Origin: DSWT01 sp035373625
GTDB lineage: Bacteria > Chloroflexota > Anaerolineae > B4-G1 > SLSP01
DNA length: 64,000 nt
Direction of reading: 5' to 3'
NCBI GenBank assembly: GCA_035373625.1
Contig: DAOSNS010000013.1
Location: 31,244-95,243 of the forward strand
The translations under genes were made by a program, and so were the position numbers. Below the pieces are notes generated by a model. The model was not told the origin of the DNA. It was given only the letters and a program-made list of their open reading frames with translations, and ran no database searches. Shown piece after piece: positions 24,855 through 32,673 of the stretch (position 1 is the first letter of the stretch; each line of letters begins with the position of its first letter).

Positions 24855-26246
24855 TTACTTTTCCTCAATGCGAATCGTCTTGATCAAATCGCCGGGCGAC
24901 GTGGCCGTTTGGGGATCGCGAGGACTGATCGAGAACAGCACATCCAATCCCGCAACCACCTTGCCGAAGACCGTATGGCGACCGTCCAGCCAGGGCGTCT
25001 CAACAAAGGTAATGAAGAACTGGCTGCCGTTGGTATTCGGGCCGGCATTCGCCATTGAGAGCACACCCGGGCCGTCGTGTTTCAGCGTGGGATCGAATTC
25101 ATCCTCGAAGCGATACCCCGGTCCGCCGCGCCCGGTACCGGTCGGATCCCCCCCCTGCGCCATAAAGTCCGGTATGACCCGGTGAAAGGTGGTGTTGTCG
25201 TAGAACCCCTCGCGCGCCAGGAACACAAAGTTATTCACCGTTTTGGGCGCTTTATCGGCAAACAACTGCACCACGATGTCTCCCTTCTCGGTCACAATCG
25301 TGGCGGTGTAAGTCTTGGTGGGGTCAATGACCATTGCCGGCGGTGCGGCATACATTCCATTACGATCGGCTGGATTTTTAGGCATAGGTATTGCTCCTTG
25401 TTGTGTGGTTTGAGTCGTTTGTCCACTCTGCAAAGCGGCCTCGATGAGACGCCGGACTTCGGCGGGATTGTCGCCCAGGACTTTCTGGCCGTTGACGAAG
25501 AAAGTCGGCGTCGCGGTGACGCCGCGCTGATAGGCGGCCTGGGAAGCCTCGATCACGGCTTTGGCGTAGCGGTTCTCGGTGCGGCATGCCTTGAACTGCT
25601 CGATATTGACATCCACCGTTTTTGCCGCCGCGTCAAGATCAAAGACGTTATTATTGAGGGCAGTGAAAACGGCGTGTTCATAGGCGAAGTACTTCCCTTG
25701 TTCAGCCGCGCACATTGCGGCACTGAGATACTGTTGGGATTCGGTGCGGTTGAAGGCCAGGAAATGCCCCACATAGCGCACCTTGCCGGTCGCCACGTAA
25801 TCCTGGAGGATGCCTTCAAGGCTCTGGGTGTTAAAATTACGGCAGTGTCCGCAAAGGATTTCACTGAATTCCATGACCGTGACCGGCGCATCTTCTGGCC
25901 CCAACGCAGGCAACCAGCGCGTTCCGGTCGGTCCACCGGGGTAGCGGACCTGGGTGTCGCCATCGTTGTAAGGCGTCCCTGCCAGCCCCATGAACGATTC
26001 CTGGATGGCCTGAGATGTCGTAGTAGAAGAGGCAGGCGCAGCCGATGTTGGAGCAGGTGTAGACGCAGCTGTGGCAGCCGGCGCAAGCGTCGCGGACGGT
26101 TTATCAGGGGTCGGCGGAACCGCTGTGGCAACCGTCACGACAACAGGTTGCGTTCCAGGGGTGGACGTAGACGCACTGCACCCCGCAATCAAAACGGTGG
26201 CCGTTATGATCAGCAGAAAGGTTTTCAACCCATGCAAAGCTGACAT
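24855..26246 (-). CDS. Lipoprotein fusing a DsbA-like thioredoxin domain to a cyclophilin
   Basis: A lipoprotein signal ending LIAGC (Cys23) and an Ala/Pro/Thr linker precede a DsbA-like domain at about residues 90-275. This has the active site CGHC (132-135) and the cis-proline segment TATPTFFVNG. A cyclophilin domain follows at about 295-460. It keeps the catalytic and cyclosporin-contact residues FHRVIPDFMAQGGD, FFITF and PWLDGRHTVFG. Disulfide formation and prolyl isomerisation would therefore be joined in one exported protein. Its C-terminal half is closely similar to the cyclophilin encoded just upstream, which points to tandem duplication followed by fusion. The start lies 7 bases after that gene's stop. 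Confidence 0.92.
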   Translation of the reverse strand: MSALHGLKTFLLIITATVLIAGCSASTSTPGTQPVVVTVATAVPPTPDKPSATLAPAATAASTPAPTSAAPASSTTTSQAIQESFMGLAGTPYNDGDTQVRYPGGPTGTRWLPALGPEDAPVTVMEFSEILCGHCRNFNTQSLEGILQDYVATGKVRYVGHFLAFNRTESQQYLSAAMCAAEQGKYFAYEHAVFTALNNNVFDLDAAAKTVDVNIEQFKACRTENRYAKAVIEASQAAYQRGVTATPTFFVNGQKVLGDNPAEVRRLIEAALQSGQTTQTTQQGAIPMPKNPADRNGMYAAPPAMVIDPTKTYTATIVTEKGDIVVQLFADKAPKTVNNFVFLAREGFYDNTTFHRVIPDFMAQGGDPTGTGRGGPGYRFEDEFDPTLKHDGPGVLSMANAGPNTNGSQFFITFVETPWLDGRHTVFGKVVAGLDVLFSISPRDPQTATSPGDLIKTIRIEEK

Positions 26247-26253
26247 CTTACTG

Positions 26254-27027
26254 TTACTTCTCCGTGATGCGAATGGTTTTGATCAGATCGCCGGGCGTTG
26301 TGGCCGTTTGTGGATCGCGCAGGCTGATGGAATACAACACATCCAGCCCTTCGATCACCTTACCGAAGACGGTGTGTTTGCCGTCCAGCCAGGGCGTTGC
26401 GGTGAAAGTGATGAAAAACTGACTGCCGTTGGTATCCGGGCCGGAATTCGCCATCGAAAGCACCCCGGGACCGTCATGCTTCAAAGTCTCATCGAATTCA
26501 TCGGCGAACTTGTAGCCCGGCCCGCCCATACCGGTGCCGGTGGGATCGCCGGCCTGGGCCATAAAATCTGCAATTACCCGATGGAAAGTCGTGTTGTCAT
26601 AAAAACCCTGACGCGCGAGAAACACGAAGTTGTTCACGGTGTTCGGAACTTTGGAAGCGTACAATTCCGCCACGATGTTGCCTTTCTCGGTCTCGATGGT
26701 GGCGATGTACGTCTTCGCCGGATCAATGGACATGGGTGGCGGTGTCGCATACATCCCATTCCGTGCCACCGGATCCTCGGGCATGGCCGGATTCTTCGTC
26801 TCGGCGGCCTTTTTATCCGAATTGAGCAAGATCAACAAACCGCCGATCAACAGCAGGACAATGACCGCAATGCCGGTGATCCACAGCCAGCGCGGGGGTT
26901 TGTCCGGCTTTGCCGACGCGCCCTTTTTTGCCGCGGACAGAGGCGATTTCTTAGCCGCCGCGGCTTTACCAAACGGAGCAATGTTGCGAGTTTGTTTTTT
27001 GGATGATGAACGTTTTGACTTCGACAT
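26254..27027 (-). CDS. Membrane-anchored cyclophilin-type peptidyl-prolyl isomerase
   Basis: A basic, Ser/Lys-rich N-terminus of about 50 residues precedes one membrane helix (WLWITGIAVIVLLLIGGLLILL). A cyclophilin domain faces the outside. Catalytic features FHRVIADFMAQAGD, FFITF and PWLDGKHTVFG are intact. The domain is a near-duplicate of the C-terminal half of the following gene, even in the PEDPVARNGMYATPP lead-in. The ATG is preceded by GGGAGGT. Directly upstream of its promoter region lies the array of 23-bp tandem repeats. Confidence 0.92.
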   Translation of the reverse strand: MSKSKRSSSKKQTRNIAPFGKAAAAKKSPLSAAKKGASAKPDKPPRWLWITGIAVIVLLLIGGLLILLNSDKKAAETKNPAMPEDPVARNGMYATPPPMSIDPAKTYIATIETEKGNIVAELYASKVPNTVNNFVFLARQGFYDNTTFHRVIADFMAQAGDPTGTGMGGPGYKFADEFDETLKHDGPGVLSMANSGPDTNGSQFFITFTATPWLDGKHTVFGKVIEGLDVLYSISLRDPQTATTPGDLIKTIRITEK

Positions 27028-27173
27028 ATTACCTCCCAGGCGTCTTTACTTAAATTCTATCCTAATTCGTCGGAAATGCCAGAGTTACAGGGCAAATGGG
27101 CGCATTTCAGGACGGGGGCGACTTTTGAGCAGAGTTCACTTAAATCAGAGGTTTATTTAGAAAATCGCGGATC

Positions 27174-27610
27174 TGGCGATCCGCTCCAAGCACAGCTGGC
27201 GATCCGCTCCAGGCACAGCTGGCGATACGCTCCAGGCACAATTGGCGATCCGCTTCAGGCACAGCTGGCGATCCGCTCCAGGCACAGCTGGCGATACGCT
27301 CCAGGCACAATTGGCGATCCGCTCTAGGCACAATTGGCGATCTGATCCAGGCATAGTGGACGATCCGCTTCAGGCACAATTGGCGATCTGATCCAGGCAT
27401 AGTGGACGATCCGTTCCGGGTATAGTCGGCGATCCGCTCCAAGCACAATTGGCGATCCGCTCCAGGCATAGTTGGCGATCCGCTCCAGGCATAGTTGGCG
27501 ATCCGCTCCAGGCACAGCTGGCGATCCGCTCCAGGCACAGTTGGCGATCTGATCCAGGCATAGTGGACGATCCGTTCCGGGTATAGTCGGCGATCCGCTC
27601 CAGGCACGGT
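27174..27610. repeat. Nineteen tandem copies of a 23-bp repeat
   Basis: Units begin at 27174 and continue every 23 bases to 27610, with no spacers. The consensus core is GGCGATCCGCTCCAGGCAC followed by a variable 3-4 bases (AGC, AAT, AGT). Three variant pairs (units 8-9, 10-11, 17-18) share the form with GATCTGATCC then GGACGATCC, and units 10-12 repeat as 17-19. This shows duplication in blocks. The rest of the gap from 27028 to 27645 holds no gene I can support. Because 23 is not a multiple of three and the unit has no stop codon on the minus strand, all three minus frames stay open. Confidence 0.97.
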
Positions 27611-27645
27611 TGGCATTACCGGTGAGAGATTTTCGCCACGATGGA

Positions 27646-28923
27646 TTAGTCTTGTTCTCGCCACTCGAACTCATAATCGCCGATGCGCACGGTGTCGCCT
27701 TCTTTGACACCCGCTTCGCGCAGCGCATCGAGGATGCCTTCATGTTCCAGATAACGATGCAGCCGCAAGAGTGCGTCATCCCACTTGGTCTGGGTGCGTT
27801 GTACGGCGCGCTCGACTTTGCCACCGCAAACGCGCCAGAACCCCTCGGATTCGCGCACAATCCTGAAGCCCTCGTCTTCCTCCGGCTCAAAGCGGATCAT
27901 CGCCGGGGCCGGCCTGGGCAATTCGGGCAGCGGTGCTTCCTGAAGCATCTGGTAAGCACGCCACATCAACGGGCGCGTGTTCAATTTAGTGATTGCGGAA
28001 ATCCCCATCACATCGCGGTAGCCGCGCGCCGCAAAGGCAGCCTGCATTTCCGGGAACAGCTCTTGCACGCCGGGGATGTCCAGCTTGTTGATGACCACGA
28101 TCTGCGGTTTCTCCATCAGGCCGTGGCCGAACGCGGCCAGTTCGGCGTTGACTGCCTCGAAATCGGCCAGCGGATCGAGTGCCGAACCATCCAGCAGATG
28201 AATGAGCACCCGCGTGCGCTCAATGTGACGCAGGAACTCGTGTCCCAGGCCCTTGCCTTCGCTGGCCCCCTCGATCAAACCGGGCAGATCCGCCAGGACA
28301 AAGGTTTCGTTCACCCCCAGTGCCACGACTCCCAGGTTGGGCTGCAACGTGGTGAACGGATAATCGCCGATCTCCGGCCTGGCTGCGGTAGTCACGGAGA
28401 GCAGCGTGGATTTCCCGGCGTTGGGCTTACCCACCAGCCCCACATCGGCAAGCAGTTTGAGTTCCAGACGCAGCCAGCGTTCCTCGCCGGGATCGCCGTT
28501 CTCGGCGATGCGGGGCGCCTGGTTCGTCGGCGTCGCAAAACGGATGTTGCCCCGTCCCCCGCGTCCACCCCGCGCCACGACCGCGCGCTGGCCCACCGCA
28601 ACGAGATCCGCCAGCACCTCGCCGGTCTGCGCATCGTAGATCAGCGTGCCGGGCGGCACTTCGAGCACCAGGTCTTCGCCGGCCGCACCATGCCGATCCT
28701 TGTTGCGCCCGTTCTCCCCATCGGCGGCGGCAAATTCAGTCTTATGCGCGAAATGATACAACGTATTCAGGTGAGGATTGACCACAAAGACGACATCCCC
28801 ACCCTTGCCGCCATCCCCGCCCGAAGGCCCACCGTAGGGGATGTATTTCTCACGGCGGAAGGCCACCGCGCCGTTTCCCCCACGACCGGCGGTCACATGG
28901 ATTTTGACCTGATCGTAAAACAC
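27646..28923 (-). CDS. obgE: Obg-family GTPase ObgE/CgtA
   Basis: This 425-residue GTPase takes part in late 50S ribosomal subunit assembly and stress signalling. The N-terminal glycine-rich Obg domain (MFYDQVKIHVTAGRGGNG, PSGGDGGKGGDV) spans about residues 1-155. The G domain has GKPNAGKSTLL, DLPGLIEGA and NKLD. A C-terminal OCT domain (FRIVRESEGFWRVCGGKVERAV) completes the long form typical of Actinobacteria, Firmicutes and Chloroflexota. Start is a GTG behind GAGGT. A hairpin separates it from the glycosidase-like gene upstream. Confidence 0.97.
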   Translation of the reverse strand: MFYDQVKIHVTAGRGGNGAVAFRREKYIPYGGPSGGDGGKGGDVVFVVNPHLNTLYHFAHKTEFAAADGENGRNKDRHGAAGEDLVLEVPPGTLIYDAQTGEVLADLVAVGQRAVVARGGRGGRGNIRFATPTNQAPRIAENGDPGEERWLRLELKLLADVGLVGKPNAGKSTLLSVTTAARPEIGDYPFTTLQPNLGVVALGVNETFVLADLPGLIEGASEGKGLGHEFLRHIERTRVLIHLLDGSALDPLADFEAVNAELAAFGHGLMEKPQIVVINKLDIPGVQELFPEMQAAFAARGYRDVMGISAITKLNTRPLMWRAYQMLQEAPLPELPRPAPAMIRFEPEEDEGFRIVRESEGFWRVCGGKVERAVQRTQTKWDDALLRLHRYLEHEGILDALREAGVKEGDTVRIGDYEFEWREQD

Positions 28924-28943
28924 AACTTTACCTCATTTCAGTA

Positions 28944-28978
28944 AAGACCCTAAGGGTCAGCCAAACCCTTAGGGTCTT
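28944..28978 (-). terminator. Hairpin between the glycosidase-like gene and obgE
   Basis: The arms AAGACCCTAAGGGT and ACCCTTAGGGTCTT form a 14-bp stem with a 7-base loop. Read leftward the stem is followed by a weak T-containing stretch, so it may terminate or attenuate transcription into obgE. Confidence 0.65.
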
Positions 28979-29013
28979 CTCAGAGTCTTCTAACAGCGCA
29001 AAATTTTTCCGGC

Positions 29014-32000
29014 TCAGCGTGTTCCCAAAACGGCGTGCAACGATTCACACGCCGGGCAACTGCCGTCAGGCCGGATGATGGCGTAACCATCCTGAGGATC
29101 ATAACCATAGCGGACGAAATCAATGTTCCAGACGATGATGCAGCGTACCATGCCGGTATTGATCCCCAATTGCACGGCTTCAGCAAGCCAGGCGGCCTGC
29201 TGCGCATTGTTCGTCCCGCGCGCCCAGGCAAACTGATCGGAGAAGGTGGGCACACCTTCCTGCGAAGCGTAGCCCATTTCGGTGTAGAACAACTTGCGCG
29301 TTCCACGGAAGATGTTGTAATACAGCTCGGTCTGCGGCAGGAAGAACCACGAGTGATGGGTGTCGCTGGGATTGGCGGGGTGTCCGATGCGCGCCGAAGG
29401 TGACGTGGCCCCGGAGTTATGATGCGCACCGATGTAATCCATGCAGTTGGCCGCGCCGGCGTTATACAATCCCTCCATCCACGGCTTGTCATCGCAGCCG
29501 TTGGGACCACAACCGCCGAACCAGCCGGTCGGCGCGGGCGCCGCACTGATGACGGCTGTGCCACCATTGGCCGCCTTGATCGCATTGTAGGCTTTGCACA
29601 GCAAGTTAGTATACGCCTGCGGACTGATCAAGCCGATCTGCCATTCGCGGTCAATGTTCGGCTCATTCCATACCTCGATGGCATCCGCGCCCGCCGACGC
29701 CAGTCCGGCGACCCAACTGGCAAACTTATCCTCGAAGCCCGCTTGGGTTACCATCTCCGGCCCACCCAGGGCGCTCAGTTGAATCTTAAAGCCGTTAGCG
29801 TGCGCTGTGTTAATGATGGAGTTAGCGCCCTGGCCGTAGTGCACCTGGATCTTCACCCAGTTCATACCGGCATAGTGCATTTTTTCTTTATAAGGCAAGC
29901 CGAGGTCGCGCACGTGTCCCCCCAGTTCAAAACCGCCGGAGGATACCGGCGCAACGATAGGCGTCACCGGCGTTGCTGCCGGCTGTTCACCCACCTGGAT
30001 TATCAAGTAAACCTTACCGCCCGAAATGGCCTTATCGCCGACTTGAATTTGCCAGTCTCCACGATAGGTGCCATCGGCATTCGGCGCCGTCATCTCCACA
30101 CTGATGTCCACATTCGCGCCGGCCTTGACTTCGCCGATCTCGACTTTCGCCACATCGGTCATTTTTTCACCGGAGACAAAGACCAGCGCCGTGTCTTTGG
30201 GCCAGTCGGTGTTACCGGCATTGCGCATGCGCCAGGTTTTGGTGAATTTCTCACCCTTCTGGAAACGGGTGTTGTCGGGGACCGTGACGTCGGCGACAAA
30301 GCCGGCCTTCAGTTCCTCGCCGGGAGTTTCCTGGGGCGTCGGCGTCGCTGTGGTCGCCCCGGTATCGGATCCCGTCGTCGTAGTTTCGGCCACGGTCGCG
30401 GTGACGACCGGCGCCGGCAACGCTACCCGCACTTCAAGCGTCCCCTTATCCAACCCGGCAACGTTCGCCGCAATCTTGTACGTGCCGGTCATCGTCGGCG
30501 CAGTCCAGGCAAACTGGGGCTGGGTCAACGGTGTGGTCTGCTGAGCAGCCGCCTTTCCATCCGGGCCGGTCACTCCCCAGGCAATCTCCGGCAGTGCAAA
30601 GGCTGCCGTGGTCGTTTGAGCCTTATAGGCCGCCACAACGTCCAGGATTCCGGGCAGGTTTCCGGCGTCTGTCAGATCGCGCAACACCACACCGCCCAGA
30701 TGATAGCGGGAAACGAGATCGAGGCGCGTGCGCAACCACTGCGGCGTCCCAAGCCACTGCGACGTTTCGCCGATGACCAGGCGTGTCGCGCCCGTAAGGG
30801 CATCCGTTTCCACGTTAGAAATCGCGCCGAGTTTGAAGAGCAACGCCGTGCCCGGCGCAACGCTGTCGGTGAGCGGCGTCGCAGGCTGGATGCTGCCGAT
30901 CGGCGCGAGGATGGCATCCAGACCGACAACTTTTTCGCCGTCGGTGCTGAGCGTTGTGTAAACAGGCATAAGCTTATGGCGGTGCACCTGCGTCACCGCC
31001 CAGGTGAGCATCTGCTCCACGAAGCCGCCCGGCGCATACGCGCCAGGATCGAGGGGCATCACCACACGCAATTGATCGGCGGCCTCCCCCAAAGCGGCCC
31101 AATCATAACCGCCGGAGTCCCATGTGCCGTCGGCAGCGCGCTGCGGCGTCTCGACGACGACAGCCAGCCACAGGCCATTCTGGTGGAAAGTTTTTGCCAG
31201 GTCGGTCACAAAGCCGGCATAAACGTCGCGGTCCTCCGCAGGCAAGCGACGATAGTCGAGCACCAGGCCACTGTATCCCCCGCTTTGCGCAACGCCGAGC
31301 AAATTCTGCACGTGTGACACGCGATCATTGGCATTATTCAGCATATCGCTCACCAATGCCCAGTTGGGATCGCGCCCCGGTACCCAGTTGCGCACAATCG
31401 GCACCAGCGTCAATGCACCGCCTTGCGCCGCGGCCGGTAATTGCGTTGCGTCGCCGGTCACGCCGCCCATCGTCCCGATCAAGATACCGGGCACATTCAC
31501 TTCGGTCAGTGCGGCCTCTGGTGAAGGTGTCAACGTCGTCGGCAACGGGAAAGCCCCCACCTCGGTCGCAATCTTCGGCTGCGCCAGGCCCGTCTGCATC
31601 ACCATCACGGAGGCAGGCAGGGTCTTCACATCCGCCGTCAGGACTTCGGCGTTACGGTCCAGCCTGGTAGGTAACCAACGCCAGGTGTCGCCGTCCCAGC
31701 TATACAGGTCGAGCGTTTCCCAGGGTTCGGCCTCGTTGGGGATGACCACTTCGAGCTGCGCCGGACCGGAGACATCCTTACCACGTAAGGTGATTTTGTA
31801 ATAGGGACTTTTGGGCGTCAGATAGGCCGGCAGCACATTCAGCGCCGGACGCAAATCCGACGCCGACCCGGCCACAAAGTCTGCCTGAGGGACAGAATCC
31901 AGTTTCACGCGCACCTTACGCTCGACCGGCGCGGACAGTTTGACCTTCAACCCATCGGGGTGCTCAACGGTAGAATTCGTGGCATCAAGGGTGGTATAGC

Positions 32001-32421
32001 CGCTCTCAAACGCACTGCCAAGTTGCGCCAGCGACAATTCGGGCATCAGCAAGACCACGATCACCAGAAGGATCAGCAACGCCAATCCACCAAGCAACCA
32101 ACGTCGTCCCCGGAAGAAAGTACCCACGCCGGTCAAAAACATACCGAGTTTCTCGGCCATAGAAGGTTTCGCCGCTTCGAGTTCCGCAATACTGACGATG
32201 GACGGCGCCGTATCAGGTGTATCTGACACAGGCACTGCATCATACGTCTCCGCCTCAAACGGCGGCTCCGGCGGCATAATCTCGGACGGCACAACGGCCG
32301 ACGGCGCCGCCTCGGCCACTTCAGCCACTTCCGGCACCGGAACCGGCGCCAGCTTTGGGGCTGCGGCTTCGGACTTCAACTGCGATTCGATTACCTCATC
32401 CGGCTGATTCTCATCACTCAT
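29014..32421 (-). CDS. Large membrane-anchored glycoside-hydrolase-like protein with NBR1-like Ig domain
   Basis: The 1,135-residue protein has a cytoplasmic, acidic Pro/Ala/Glu-rich N-terminus (about 1-90) and a membrane helix near 105-128. A GH18/YaaH-like TIM-barrel region follows, recognisable from GYSGLVLDYRRLPAEDRDVYAGFVTDLAK. Then there is an NBR1-type Ig-like domain (RFQKGEKFTKTWRMRNAGNTDWP, about 730-840). The C-terminal domain of about 270 residues resembles clan GH-A glycosidases, with WNEPNID as the likely acid/base and YTEMGYAS as the likely nucleophile. In the first barrel the canonical DxxDxDxE chitinase motif is not intact. The ATG follows GGAGG. A TTGCCA-N16-TAGAAT promoter lies upstream, divergent from the TPR gene. 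Confidence 0.8.
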   Translation of the reverse strand: MSDENQPDEVIESQLKSEAAAPKLAPVPVPEVAEVAEAAPSAVVPSEIMPPEPPFEAETYDAVPVSDTPDTAPSIVSIAELEAAKPSMAEKLGMFLTGVGTFFRGRRWLLGGLALLILLVIVVLLMPELSLAQLGSAFESGYTTLDATNSTVEHPDGLKVKLSAPVERKVRVKLDSVPQADFVAGSASDLRPALNVLPAYLTPKSPYYKITLRGKDVSGPAQLEVVIPNEAEPWETLDLYSWDGDTWRWLPTRLDRNAEVLTADVKTLPASVMVMQTGLAQPKIATEVGAFPLPTTLTPSPEAALTEVNVPGILIGTMGGVTGDATQLPAAAQGGALTLVPIVRNWVPGRDPNWALVSDMLNNANDRVSHVQNLLGVAQSGGYSGLVLDYRRLPAEDRDVYAGFVTDLAKTFHQNGLWLAVVVETPQRAADGTWDSGGYDWAALGEAADQLRVVMPLDPGAYAPGGFVEQMLTWAVTQVHRHKLMPVYTTLSTDGEKVVGLDAILAPIGSIQPATPLTDSVAPGTALLFKLGAISNVETDALTGATRLVIGETSQWLGTPQWLRTRLDLVSRYHLGGVVLRDLTDAGNLPGILDVVAAYKAQTTTAAFALPEIAWGVTGPDGKAAAQQTTPLTQPQFAWTAPTMTGTYKIAANVAGLDKGTLEVRVALPAPVVTATVAETTTTGSDTGATTATPTPQETPGEELKAGFVADVTVPDNTRFQKGEKFTKTWRMRNAGNTDWPKDTALVFVSGEKMTDVAKVEIGEVKAGANVDISVEMTAPNADGTYRGDWQIQVGDKAISGGKVYLIIQVGEQPAATPVTPIVAPVSSGGFELGGHVRDLGLPYKEKMHYAGMNWVKIQVHYGQGANSIINTAHANGFKIQLSALGGPEMVTQAGFEDKFASWVAGLASAGADAIEVWNEPNIDREWQIGLISPQAYTNLLCKAYNAIKAANGGTAVISAAPAPTGWFGGCGPNGCDDKPWMEGLYNAGAANCMDYIGAHHNSGATSPSARIGHPANPSDTHHSWFFLPQTELYYNIFRGTRKLFYTEMGYASQEGVPTFSDQFAWARGTNNAQQAAWLAEAVQLGINTGMVRCIIVWNIDFVRYGYDPQDGYAIIRPDGSCPACESLHAVLGTR

Positions 32422-32476
32422 GTCAACCTCCAGGATAGATCACTACCTCCCTTTCAACTCATAGGGATTGTTGACC

Positions 32477-32504
32477 ATTCTATCACAGGGTAGGGGTTTG
32501 GCAA
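32477..32504 (-). promoter_or_regulatory. Promoter of the glycosidase-like gene
   Basis: Read leftward, TTGCCA (32504-32499) and TAGAAT (32482-32477) are separated by 16 bases. Transcription would start near 32470, about 50 bases before the ATG. Confidence 0.6.
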
Positions 32505-32532
32505 GGCAGTTGACAGAAAATCAAAAGTTGTT

Positions 32533-32561
32533 TTGACTTTTCCTTCAAAACATAGCATAAT
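32533..32561 (+). promoter_or_regulatory. Promoter of the large TPR protein gene
   Basis: TTGACT at 32533-32538 and CATAAT at 32556-32561 are separated by 17 bases, a near-consensus housekeeping promoter. It implies a leader of about 105 bases. It diverges from the promoter of the glycosidase-like gene, only about 30 bases away. Confidence 0.7.
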
Positions 32562-32673
32562 AGAGATAGACAAGCGATGCCTTTTGTAAAAAGAAACTAT
32601 TTGAACGATCCGGGTATGTTCGTCAGAAATACCACCACCCTCAGTGGAAAATCTGTTTTGTTAAGGAGGGATT

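Noticed and set aside
25077..26243. 388-codon plus-strand frame
   Set aside because: It is antisense to the DsbA-cyclophilin gene, whose domains and signal peptide are clear.
27174..27610. CRISPR array
   Set aside because: The 23-bp units follow each other without spacers and no cas genes are near.
27140..27890. Minus-strand reading frames of 170-190 codons through the 23-bp repeats
   Set aside because: They stay open only because the unit lacks stop codons in every phase; two overlap obgE in another frame and none has a convincing start signal.
29419..31317. 632-codon plus-strand frame
   Set aside because: It is antisense to the glycosidase-like gene and Arg/His/Gly-rich without domain features.
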